NCBI GenBank assembly: GCA_030634615.1
Contig: DAOWAL010000070.1
Coordinates: forward strand, 1-6,374
Source: Candidatus Aenigmatarchaeota archaeon
Lineage (GTDB): Archaea; Aenigmatarchaeota; Aenigmatarchaeia; QMZP01; QMZT01
Direction: 5' to 3'
DNA length: 6,374 nucleotides
The stretch's first letter is position 1, and each line of letters begins with the position of its first letter. The notes below the pieces were generated by a model. It was not told where the DNA came from. It made no database searches and saw only the letters and a program-made list of their open reading frames with translations. Of this stretch, positions 1 to 6,052 are shown piece by piece. Both the position numbers and the translations under genes were made by a program.

Positions 1-1120
1 AATAGCAAACGGGGTGTCGTACCAGCACGTCAAAGAGATGGGTCCGCTCCTCGGGGTGAAGATTGCCAAGCTAAATCTCACAAACCCCATATCAAAAAGT
101 TTTGTTTCAAAGTTCCTGAAAGGACTCAGGACATGCATAGTTGTTGAAGAGCTTGAACCTGTTATCGAAGATTTTGTAAGAATGACTGCAAAAGACGTAA
201 ACCCATCAGTCGAGATACATGGAAAAGACATACTTACACCTGTAGGAGAATTCAGCCCGGAAATGGTCCACGACGCAATTGCTCCTTTTGTCAAGATAAA
301 GAAAAATGATTTCATAAAACACGACAAACTTTTGAAAGGTCTGAAACTTCCTAAAAGGAAACCCGTGTTTTGTCAGGGGTGTCCTCACAGATCCACTTTC
401 TACGCAGTGAAGAAGGTATTTGGAAAAGACACTGTATGGGCAGGAGATGTAGGATGCTATGTACTTGGAATGTTTGAACCGTTTGAGATGCAGGATTTCA
501 TGATATCGATGGGTGCAAGTCTTGGAATAACCCACGGTATAAAGAAGGTCAGCAAACAAAAAGCGGTCGTCTTCATAGGCGATTCGACATTCTTCCATAA
601 TGGAATGCCGGCACTCGTGAACATGAAAGTTCATGGAACAAAGCCACTTGTCATGATAGTTGACAACGGCATAACTGCAATGACAGGACATCAGCCTCAT
701 CCAGGATGTGATTTTGACGGGATGGGAGATGAAAGAACCCCGATAAAGATAGAAGATGTCGTGAAGTCTTACGGCATAAAAAATGTCAAAGTGGTGAACG
801 CTTTCAACCAGAAGGAGATGCAGGCAACAATAAAAGAGTTTGCAGACAGCGGGGAACTCAGTGTCATAATAGCAAGGGCGGCATGCAGGCTTTACTTCAA
901 AAAGATTATCCGGGCAAAGGGCAGGGAATTGCCGACATTTGATATTGCACCAGGAAGGGAAAAGGATGTTTACAAAATCGCAGATGAAATAGCATGTCCG
1001 GCAATCGTAAAAACCGGGAAACATGTAAAGATCAGGCAGGATCTTTGCTGGGGATGCGGGCTATGCGTTCAGGTGGCAAAGCCCGGAGCAATAATTCCAA
1101 GCAGGAGGAAGAAAAAATGA
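1..1120 (+). CDS. iorA: Indolepyruvate:ferredoxin oxidoreductase alpha subunit, C-terminal part (cut by left edge)
   Basis: IorA with IorB oxidatively decarboxylates aryl pyruvates (from transaminated Trp, Phe, Tyr) to aryl-acetyl-CoA and reduces ferredoxin; it is cytosolic and oxygen-sensitive. The frame is open to base 2, so the GTG at 14 is an internal Val (IANGVSYQHV) and the true start lies outside. About 370 codons remain of a family usually 600-650 residues long, so the N-terminal pyrimidine-binding domain is mostly missing. Visible: the family motif CQGCPHR (371-391), GDVGCYVLG (about 440-470), and the ThDP/Mg motif GDSTFFHNG (from 578) ending at VDNG (about 659-670). The C-terminal ferredoxin-like region is reduced: CWGCGLC (1046-1066) and one Cys-Pro (995-1000) remain, while the first CxxCxxC and the last Cys of the second motif are absent. 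The last five residues, RRKKK, are encoded by the iorB ribosome site and its spacer. Family identity is firm; substrate range is inferred. Confidence 0.93.
   Translation, partial: IANGVSYQHVKEMGPLLGVKIAKLNLTNPISKSFVSKFLKGLRTCIVVEELEPVIEDFVRMTAKDVNPSVEIHGKDILTPVGEFSPEMVHDAIAPFVKIKKNDFIKHDKLLKGLKLPKRKPVFCQGCPHRSTFYAVKKVFGKDTVWAGDVGCYVLGMFEPFEMQDFMISMGASLGITHGIKKVSKQKAVVFIGDSTFFHNGMPALVNMKVHGTKPLVMIVDNGITAMTGHQPHPGCDFDGMGDERTPIKIEDVVKSYGIKNVKVVNAFNQKEMQATIKEFADSGELSVIIARAACRLYFKKIIRAKGRELPTFDIAPGREKDVYKIADEIACPAIVKTGKHVKIRQDLCWGCGLCVQVAKPGAIIPSRRKKK
1103..1108 (+). promoter_or_regulatory. Shine-Dalgarno site of iorB
   Basis: AGGAGG lies 8 bases before the ATG at 1117 and inside the last codons of iorA. 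It fixes the iorB start at 1117 rather than the in-frame ATG at 994, and fits translational coupling with iorA. Confidence 0.85.
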
Positions 1121-1707
1121 CGTTCAATGTTTTACTCACGGGCGTAGGCGGAGAAGGTGTTCTGATAACATCGGTTATAGTTGCAAGGGCAGCTGCAATA
1201 GAAGGATATAAGATAAGTGGAACGCAACTACACGGGCTTGCCCAAAGAGGCGGTTCCATACCAACGCATGTAAGGTTCGGAAAAGAAGCATACTCCCCAA
1301 TCATACCAAGGGGACAGGCAGATCTTATACTAGGTCTTGAACCAGTAGAATCTGCAAGATCATGTTACTTCGCAACTAAACAAAGAACAAATTTTGTTGT
1401 GGACACATATCCGCTTGTCCCGGTGTACACAAGCCTTCACGGACAGAAGTACCCCACAACAGAACAAATAAGGAAAATGATAGAACCGTTTGCAAAGAAA
1501 GTGATAATGGCAGACACTTCCCACATATGCGAGCAGAAGCTCGGGAATCCAATATACGGCAATGTCATGGCAATCGGCGTTGCATTGGCAAACGGGTTTT
1601 TACCGCTCAGCAAAAAATCAGTACTTGAGGCCATTAAGAATTCTGTAAGACATGGACTTGACAAGAACATGGAAGCATTCAGGATGGGAATGGAATACAG
1701 AGATTAA
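1117..1707 (+). CDS. iorB: Indolepyruvate:ferredoxin oxidoreductase beta subunit
   Basis: This is the small subunit of the IorAB complex, 196 residues, a normal length for the family. It belongs to the gamma domain of the 2-oxoacid:ferredoxin oxidoreductase superfamily. Signatures: an N-terminal GVGGEGV nucleotide-binding-like loop (residues 9-15, usually GVGGQGV), then LHGLAQRGGSI (about 38-48, family version HGMAQRGGS), and near the C-terminus GNVMAIGVALANGFLPL. The chosen ATG overlaps the iorA stop as ATGA (4 bases) and follows a perfect AGGAGG. The frame extends upstream to an ATG at 994, but that stretch is iorA read in another frame and has no family similarity. The gene ends 2 bases before the convergent feoB stop, so the two transcripts must terminate in or near each other. 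Identity as IorB rather than another small oxidoreductase subunit rests on both sequence and the adjacent iorA. Confidence 0.93.
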   Translation: MTFNVLLTGVGGEGVLITSVIVARAAAIEGYKISGTQLHGLAQRGGSIPTHVRFGKEAYSPIIPRGQADLILGLEPVESARSCYFATKQRTNFVVDTYPLVPVYTSLHGQKYPTTEQIRKMIEPFAKKVIMADTSHICEQKLGNPIYGNVMAIGVALANGFLPLSKKSVLEAIKNSVRHGLDKNMEAFRMGMEYRD

Positions 1708-1709
1708 TT

Positions 1710-3713
1710 TTAGAAAAACATTAGAAGTATTCTTAGGAATATTCCACCCATGACAATTGCGAAAACTATTTCAAATACTGTTATGAAGCTTGCTTTTTTC
1801 CATCCGATTTCCCTTACCAGAGCAGCAATTGTCGCTGCGCACGGAATGTAAAGCATGGTAACAAGAGTAAAGACAAGCATTTGCGTTTGCGTCATTGCAG
1901 CTGCAAGATTTGTTGTACCAAATAGTGTAACAAGCATTACAAGTGTAAGTTCCTTTCTAAGTATTCCGAATATGAAAGCTATACCAACAACAGCAGGAAG
2001 TCCAAGCCATGCAACGGTAATAGGCGACATTATATTTGATATCGGACCAAGCATTCCTGAAAACTGCATCATGTTAATCACAACTGTGCTGGCTATTATT
2101 ATTGGAAACGCTATGTACACAAAATCCTTCATCCTGAACCAAGCCTGCTTTACCGTTGTCCTGAATTGAGGAACTCTCATGGAAGGGATCTCCATTATAA
2201 GACCTGTTGATTCTCCAGGCAGAGCATGGAATGCGATTTTACCTAAGATAAATATTATGGCGATGTCTATTGCGTAAAGTCCGATTGCCCACCATATACT
2301 AACATATCTTGCAACAAGACCCAGAACAACTGCTGTTACAGCAGCACAAGGAACAAGTGTTGCAACAAACACTGATATTAACCTTTCTCTGTGTGTTTCC
2401 ATTACTCTGCAACCAAGACATGCTGGAACATTGCAACCAAAACCCATCATCATAGGTATGAAGGCTTTTCCATGTAAACCTATTTTATGCATTACATTAT
2501 CCATTAGAAATGCCATTCTTGCCATGTACCCTGAATCTTCAAGTATACCGAATATCAGATAAAATGGTAAAATGTAAGGGATAACAACTGTAATTGCAGC
2601 AACTATCCCTTCAAACAGACTGGTTATCATCCCTGAAAAAATATTATCACCAAGAGCTGAACTGACAAGTCCTACAAATGACATTAATAATGTATCAAGT
2701 ACGCCTGCAACAAAATCACCGAAACTGAACAATGATAAAAATATTGCAAATATAGCACCAAGCATTATTGGATATCCCCATATCTTGTGAGTAAGGATAT
2801 CCTGAAACTTATCTGCAGTTGAGACATCTTTTTTAACTGATTCCTGGACAGTTTTTGCAATGTTTCCAATGACAGCATATTTTTCACATGACATCGCAGT
2901 CGGACAGGAATGCGTGTGCAATTTCTCTATACCTTTCGATACTTTTTTAACTTCACTAAGAACCTTACTGCTGGACACTTTGAAAATTTCTTTATCGTTT
3001 TCCAGCAGTTTTATGGCCGTCCATCTGGAAGGATAACCATTACTTTTAGGAATATGTTTTTCTACATTTTTTATGGCTTTTTCTATTTCCTTGCCATATG
3101 ATATTTTCTTCGGTGTTTTATTTTTTTTGATGGCTCCTATTGCCTCTTCAATCGCTTCATAAACGCCAATTCCTTTCACAGCAACTGTTGGTACAACAGG
3201 AACGCCGAGAAGTTTTTTCAGCTTTTTTGAATTGATTGTTATTCCTTTCTTTTCAGCAATATCTATCTGATTTAGAACAATAACCATTGGAACATTGAGT
3301 TCGATTAACTGAAGCGTAAGAAAAAGGTTTCTTTCAAGAACTGATGCATCTATTACGTTTATTACAACATCGGGCTTTTCTTCAACAATATATTCTCTTG
3401 TTACGGTTTCCTCTATTGAATATGTTGAAAGCGAATATATGCCCGGAAGATCTATAACATCGATTTCGTGTCCTTTGAAATGAAATGTACCTTCGGCCTT
3501 TTCAACGGTTTTTCCAGGCCAATTACCAATGTGTTGATGAAGTTTTGTAAGATAATTAAACATAACGGATTTGCCGACATTAGCATTTCCGGCCAATGCT
3601 ATCCTGAGCTTTTTGTTTTTACCACCGAGTTTGGCCCCACCACAATCTTTGCACGATGTATTACCATGACAGGAAAAGCACGCTTTTACCATATTACTCA
3701 TCAACCTTAACAT
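1710..3713 (-). CDS. feoB: Ferrous iron transporter FeoB with N-terminal Cys-rich segment
   Basis: Membrane Fe(II) transporter with a cytosolic GTPase-like domain. Residues are numbered from the ATG at 3713 (667 residues). A short segment C12xxC15-x5-C21xxC24 comes first, then the G domain: G1 GNANVGKS (42-49), switch I around T69, G3 DLPG (88-91), G4 NQID (148-151), G5-like VAVKGIG (177-183). A helical spacer carries a second cluster, HTHSC/C276 (266-276). The membrane part runs from about 310 to the end, with gate motifs [11 protein letters not shown] (424-434), VPCAAV (454-459), GILRKEL (583-589) and [10 protein letters not shown] (622-631). The second gate reads PCAAV where many FeoBs have SCSARLPV. 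Start is uncertain: ATG 3713 and ATG 3701 overlap the preceding repressor gene and have no well-spaced Shine-Dalgarno, while ATG 3692 (660 residues, Cys cluster kept) begins 1 base after that gene's stop and may be the real one. Transcribed as the second gene of the dtxR-feoB operon. Confidence 0.95.
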   Translation of the reverse strand: MLRLMSNMVKACFSCHGNTSCKDCGGAKLGGKNKKLRIALAGNANVGKSVMFNYLTKLHQHIGNWPGKTVEKAEGTFHFKGHEIDVIDLPGIYSLSTYSIEETVTREYIVEEKPDVVINVIDASVLERNLFLTLQLIELNVPMVIVLNQIDIAEKKGITINSKKLKKLLGVPVVPTVAVKGIGVYEAIEEAIGAIKKNKTPKKISYGKEIEKAIKNVEKHIPKSNGYPSRWTAIKLLENDKEIFKVSSSKVLSEVKKVSKGIEKLHTHSCPTAMSCEKYAVIGNIAKTVQESVKKDVSTADKFQDILTHKIWGYPIMLGAIFAIFLSLFSFGDFVAGVLDTLLMSFVGLVSSALGDNIFSGMITSLFEGIVAAITVVIPYILPFYLIFGILEDSGYMARMAFLMDNVMHKIGLHGKAFIPMMMGFGCNVPACLGCRVMETHRERLISVFVATLVPCAAVTAVVLGLVARYVSIWWAIGLYAIDIAIIFILGKIAFHALPGESTGLIMEIPSMRVPQFRTTVKQAWFRMKDFVYIAFPIIIASTVVINMMQFSGMLGPISNIMSPITVAWLGLPAVVGIAFIFGILRKELTLVMLVTLFGTTNLAAAMTQTQMLVFTLVTMLYIPCAATIAALVREIGWKKASFITVFEIVFAIVMGGIFLRILLMFF

Positions 3714-4308
3714 ATATTTTTCTTGCCATACCTCTTCCTATGGCAAGTTTTGAACCTCTAATAAGTATTTCTATAGGCCCACCGAACGGAGCAGATCTTA
3801 CAACAGAAATACTAGCTCCGGGTGTTAACCCTAGGTCTTCAAGTCTTTTTTTGGCACGCTGTCCTGTGTCTACTGAAACCATTTCAGCACTTTGACCCTG
3901 TTTTAAATCAACAAGCGCTATAACACCCTTTCTATAAGTTGGCGATGATATTTCCTTTTCTATAACTTCTTCAAGTTCTTTGGATACAGCATGCTCAAGT
4001 TTGCATGCTTCATCATGTATTTTGTTTTTCGATAATCCAATTTTTTCAAGGAATTTTTCTATAATCCTGTGTCTTCTCAGAACTGTCTTGCCAATTTTCT
4101 TTCCTTTTTTTGTGAGAACAACTCCTTTGTAAGGTTCGTAATTAAGATATCCCCTATCACCAAGTTTTTTGAGCATTTCAGAGACACTCGGTGCAGAAAC
4201 ATTGAGGAGTTTTGCTATTTGAGTAGTTGTCGGTTTTTCGCCTTTCTCAACTAGTCTGTAAATAACTTCCAAATATTCTTCAACATTTTCAGATTCTTTA
4301 GACTTCAT
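3694..4308 (-). CDS. DtxR-family metal-dependent repressor with C-terminal FeoA domain
   Basis: A 204-residue iron-sensing transcriptional repressor. Residues about 7-70 form the winged helix: recognition region VSAPSVSEMLKKLGDRGYL (37-55), wing YKGVVLTKKGKKIG (60-73). Residues about 75-120 form the metal-binding/dimer domain. H80, E84 and H98 match the DtxR ancillary site (H79, E83, H98); C102, E105 and H106 match the primary site. At the DtxR M10 position there is E11, and E14 matches MntR E11, so the site mixes DtxR and MntR features. Residues about 128-204 are a full FeoA/SH3-type domain (DLKQGQSAEMVSV, RLEDLGLTPGASISVV, APFGGPIEILIRG). The gene directly precedes feoB, and no separate feoA is visible. 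It starts 3 bases after the predicted transcription start and lacks a Shine-Dalgarno, so the mRNA is probably leaderless. A palindrome in its promoter suggests autorepression. Iron rather than manganese is inferred from C102, the FeoA domain and feoB. Confidence 0.92.
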   Translation of the reverse strand: MKSKESENVEEYLEVIYRLVEKGEKPTTTQIAKLLNVSAPSVSEMLKKLGDRGYLNYEPYKGVVLTKKGKKIGKTVLRRHRIIEKFLEKIGLSKNKIHDEACKLEHAVSKELEEVIEKEISSPTYRKGVIALVDLKQGQSAEMVSVDTGQRAKKRLEDLGLTPGASISVVRSAPFGGPIEILIRGSKLAIGRGMARKIYVKVDE

Positions 4309-4314
4309 AGAGTA

Positions 4315-4336
4315 ATATTTAGGTACACCTAAATAT
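4315..4336. promoter_or_regulatory. Candidate iron-box operator of the dtxR-feoB operon
   Basis: A palindrome with perfect 10-base arms: ATATTTAGGT and its reverse complement ACCTAAATAT, separated by 2 bases (AC). The core half-site TTAGGT is the same as in DtxR/IdeR iron boxes. It overlaps the downstream end of the TATA box and lies 7 bases before the repressor's ATG, so a bound repressor would block promoter access. That the neighbouring DtxR protein binds here is inference. Confidence 0.85.
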
Positions 4337-4341
4337 ATAAA
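4334..4341 (-). promoter_or_regulatory. TATA box of the dtxR-feoB operon
   Basis: TTTATATA on the minus strand. Its centre is about 29 bases from the ATG at 4308, placing the transcription start about 0-4 bases before that ATG, so the message is expected to be leaderless. The preceding gene's stop ends at 4344, so the whole control region fits in 35 bases. Confidence 0.75.
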
Positions 4342-4343
4342 TG

Positions 4344-4721
4344 TTATAGAATGAAGGCTTGCCTGTATTTTTCCATTTTTTCATATTGCCGATTAATTCT
4401 TCTTTTTTCCAATATCATTGAATTTTTGTATTCATTAAGACTTTCTCCGTTCAATGTATACAATGATTTTCTTCCACTAACCGTCTCAGAAATCCATTTC
4501 TTTTTCAGGGCATGTTTTATTGCATTTTCCATGTTCAAGTCAGTAGGATCCACTCCAGCATACCATATGGCAAAACTTATTTCAGTATATTCGAAAGTTC
4601 TGCCCATGAGCTTCTCAACATCCATCTTTTCGGGTTCGTGAACGTCAATTAAGTAATGGTAAAAACTATCAAAATTCATTTTTTCGGGTTCAACAACAGG
4701 TGTTACCTTACCAAATGCCAT
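4344..4721 (-). CDS. Hypothetical 125-residue protein, winged-helix-like C-terminal half
   Basis: I do not recognise this protein's family. It has no signal peptide or membrane segment and is rich in Lys and Glu, so it is probably cytosolic. Residues about 64-100 resemble the last helix and wing of a winged-helix DNA-binding domain: MENAIKHALKKKWI followed by SETVSGRKSLYTLNGESLNEY, with the typical 'xxGRKxxYTLN' wing. A charged helix follows (LEKRRINRQYEKMEKYRQ, 104-121). EPEKM occurs twice (11-15 and 29-33), exactly 18 residues apart, and the two DNA copies (4677-4691 and 4623-4637) match at 14 of 15 bases. The ATG at 4721 has no Shine-Dalgarno but sits about 25 bases after a TATA box, consistent with a leaderless message. 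It lies upstream of the iron operon in the same direction but that operon has its own promoter. A small transcription factor is possible; no function is assigned. Confidence 0.75.
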   Translation of the reverse strand: MAFGKVTPVVEPEKMNFDSFYHYLIDVHEPEKMDVEKLMGRTFEYTEISFAIWYAGVDPTDLNMENAIKHALKKKWISETVSGRKSLYTLNGESLNEYKNSMILEKRRINRQYEKMEKYRQAFIL

Positions 4722-4742
4722 AATTGAGTTTTGGCGATAAAT

Positions 4743-4750
4743 TTTATAAA
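4743..4750 (-). promoter_or_regulatory. TATA box of the 125-residue protein gene
   Basis: TTTATAAA, itself palindromic, centred about 26 bases before the ATG at 4721 on the minus strand. This spacing puts the transcription start at or next to the ATG, which fits the lack of a Shine-Dalgarno there. Confidence 0.7.
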
Positions 4751-4798
4751 CAAAGCCTTTCCATAAAACGCGAAAATTTTCTCAACATAGAGATAGAT

Positions 4799-4806
4799 TT
4801 TATAAA
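4799..4806 (+). promoter_or_regulatory. TATA box of kbl
   Basis: TTTATAAA centred at about 4802. A start about 26 bases downstream (near 4828-4830) would leave a leader of about 22 bases, long enough to contain the Shine-Dalgarno at 4840. It also puts the TTG at 4822 outside the transcript. Confidence 0.75.
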
Positions 4807-4839
4807 CTATGAAAATAATTCTTGACTACCAGTGTTATT

Positions 4840-4846
4840 GGAGGTG
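4840..4846 (+). promoter_or_regulatory. Shine-Dalgarno site of kbl
   Basis: GGAGGTG ends 5 bases before the ATG at 4852 and matches the archaeal consensus GGAGGTGA. It decides the start in favour of 4852. Confidence 0.85.
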
Positions 4847-4851
4847 TTGGT

Positions 4852-6030
4852 ATGACTAATCATCTTGAATTTTTGAAAGATGTCATAGACGATTTAAAAA
4901 AGGAGAATTTGTTCAGTGAACTGCCATTACTTAGTTCACAGCAACAAGCGAGAGTAAAAATAAACGGAAAGGATGTTTTAACACTATCCACAAACAACTA
5001 TCTTGGATTTGCGAATCACCCTAGACTTGTAGAGGCTGCTAAGAGAGCTATGGATAAATGGGGATTTGGAACAGGCGCCGTGCGTCAAATCGCCGGAACA
5101 ATGGATATACACAACGAAGCAGAGGAAGTTTTAGCCAAATTCAAGGGAACTGATGCTGCACTCATTTTTGTTGCAGGAATTGCTGCAAACAGGGGAACTA
5201 TTCAGGCTCTTATGGGACCGGAAGATGCCATAATAAGCGACGAGCTCAATCATGGAAGCATAATAGATGGTGTCAGACTCACAAAATCCGAAAGAAAAAT
5301 ATTCCCCCACAAAGATATGGAAGGATTAGAAAAAGTCCTTAAAGAGACCCAGAACGCCAAGAGAAGATTAGTTGTTACCGACGGAGTTTTCTCCATGGAT
5401 GGTGACATAGCACCACTTGACCAAATAACAGAATTAACTGAGAAGTATGATGCAATATTAATGGTAGACGATGCACACGGTGACGGTGTACTTGGAAAAC
5501 AGGGAAGAGGAATAGTTGATCACTTCAATGTGCACGGAAAAGTGGATATTGAAATGGGAACACTTTCAAAAGCATTTGCATGTCTTGGTGGATACATTGC
5601 AGGTACACAGGAACTAAGAGATTACATGACAAACAGGGCAAGATCATTTATTTTCACAACAGCTCACCCAATGGCAATAACAGGCGCAATAATCGAAGCA
5701 ATTAAAATGGTACAGGATGAACCTGAACATCACAAGAAACTGTGGGAAAATTCCAACTACTTCAAAGAAGGCCTGAAAGATCTTGGGTTCAATACTGGTG
5801 TAAGCGAAACGCCAATAACACCGGTAATTGTAGGACCAAGTAGTAAAGCTGCTGAGCTCAGTAAAAGGCTTTTTGACAATGGCATATTTGTAAAACCTAT
5901 AGTATTTCCGCTTGTTTCAAAAGACACTGCCCGTGTAAGGAATATAGTAACAGCACAGCACACAAGAGAAGATTTGGATTTCGCACTTGAAACGTATACA
6001 AAAATCGGCAAAGAAATGAAATTAATATAG
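4852..6030 (+). CDS. kbl: Glycine C-acetyltransferase (2-amino-3-ketobutyrate CoA ligase)
   Basis: PLP enzyme of the alpha-oxoamine synthase family. It cleaves 2-amino-3-oxobutyrate with CoA to glycine and acetyl-CoA, the second step of threonine breakdown after threonine dehydrogenase. It has 392 residues, the full family length. Visible: STNNYLGFANHP (46-57), GTGAVRQIAGT (73-83), DELNHGSIIDG (130-140) with the PLP-stacking His134, TDGVFSMDGDIAPL (176-189), VDDAHGDGVLG (205-215) with D206 and H209, and the Schiff-base Lys240 in TLSKAF, then RVRNIVTAQHT (361-371) with the likely carboxylate-binding Arg363. ATG 4852 is chosen over TTG 4822 because of the Shine-Dalgarno and TATA spacing. The sequence resembles the Thermus-type Kbl, some members of which also use other acyl-CoAs, so 8-amino-7-oxononanoate synthase activity (biotin) is the main alternative; no biotin genes are visible. 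No tdh gene lies in the window. It appears to be transcribed alone. Confidence 0.92.
   Translation: MTNHLEFLKDVIDDLKKENLFSELPLLSSQQQARVKINGKDVLTLSTNNYLGFANHPRLVEAAKRAMDKWGFGTGAVRQIAGTMDIHNEAEEVLAKFKGTDAALIFVAGIAANRGTIQALMGPEDAIISDELNHGSIIDGVRLTKSERKIFPHKDMEGLEKVLKETQNAKRRLVVTDGVFSMDGDIAPLDQITELTEKYDAILMVDDAHGDGVLGKQGRGIVDHFNVHGKVDIEMGTLSKAFACLGGYIAGTQELRDYMTNRARSFIFTTAHPMAITGAIIEAIKMVQDEPEHHKKLWENSNYFKEGLKDLGFNTGVSETPITPVIVGPSSKAAELSKRLFDNGIFVKPIVFPLVSKDTARVRNIVTAQHTREDLDFALETYTKIGKEMKLI
6022..6029 (+). promoter_or_regulatory. Possible TATA box of pepA
   Basis: TTAATATA overlaps the last codons and stop of kbl. Its centre is about 27 bases before the ATG at 6053, which has no Shine-Dalgarno, the spacing expected for a leaderless gene. 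The match is weaker than the other three TATA boxes, and read-through from kbl is possible. Confidence 0.45.
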
Positions 6031-6052
6031 AACAAATATCATAATTTAATTT

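Larger units (their letters stand above)
4736..4807 (+). repeat. 16-base direct repeat spanning the two divergent TATA boxes
   Basis: GATAAATTTTATAAAC at 4736-4751 and GATAGATTTTATAAAC at 4792-4807 match at 15 of 16 bases, 56 bases apart. Each contains one TTTATAAA core. Between them lies the perfect 10-base palindrome GAAAATTTTC (4772-4781). The match reaches beyond the TATA core, so the copies may be shared regulator sites, or simply similar promoter elements. Confidence 0.6.

Noticed and set aside
14..16. GTG as the start of iorA
   Set aside because: The frame is open upstream to the window edge and IANGVSY is internal family sequence; the gene is simply cut.
206..1024. Long minus-strand open frame (272 codons) opposite iorA
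   Set aside because: It lies wholly inside the well-supported iorA frame; its Cys/Tyr/Phe/His-rich translation is typical of an antisense shadow, and no family is recognisable.
995..1081. iorA as a decaying pseudogene because of missing Cys
   Set aside because: The frame is intact, catalytic motifs are kept, iorB is coupled to it, and the Cys losses match one complete cluster.
994..1116. Upstream in-frame extension of iorB from ATG 994
   Set aside because: The stretch is iorA sequence in another frame; AGGAGG and the ATGA overlap point to the start at 1117.
1855..2169. Plus-strand frame of 104 codons opposite feoB
   Set aside because: It is an antisense shadow of FeoB membrane segments with no ribosome site or family signal.
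3116..3130. Run of T on plus (A8 on minus) in feoB as a programmed frameshift site
   Set aside because: It encodes a Lys-rich linker after the G domain, the frame continues without a break, and there is no downstream signal or alternative frame of interest.
4772..4781. GAAAATTTTC palindrome as a terminator hairpin
   Set aside because: Only 10 bases with no loop, AT-rich, and between divergent promoters; at most a protein-binding site.
4822..4851. TTG start for kbl
   Set aside because: It lies before the predicted transcription start and has no Shine-Dalgarno; ATG 4852 has GGAGGTG at correct spacing and gives the usual N-terminus.
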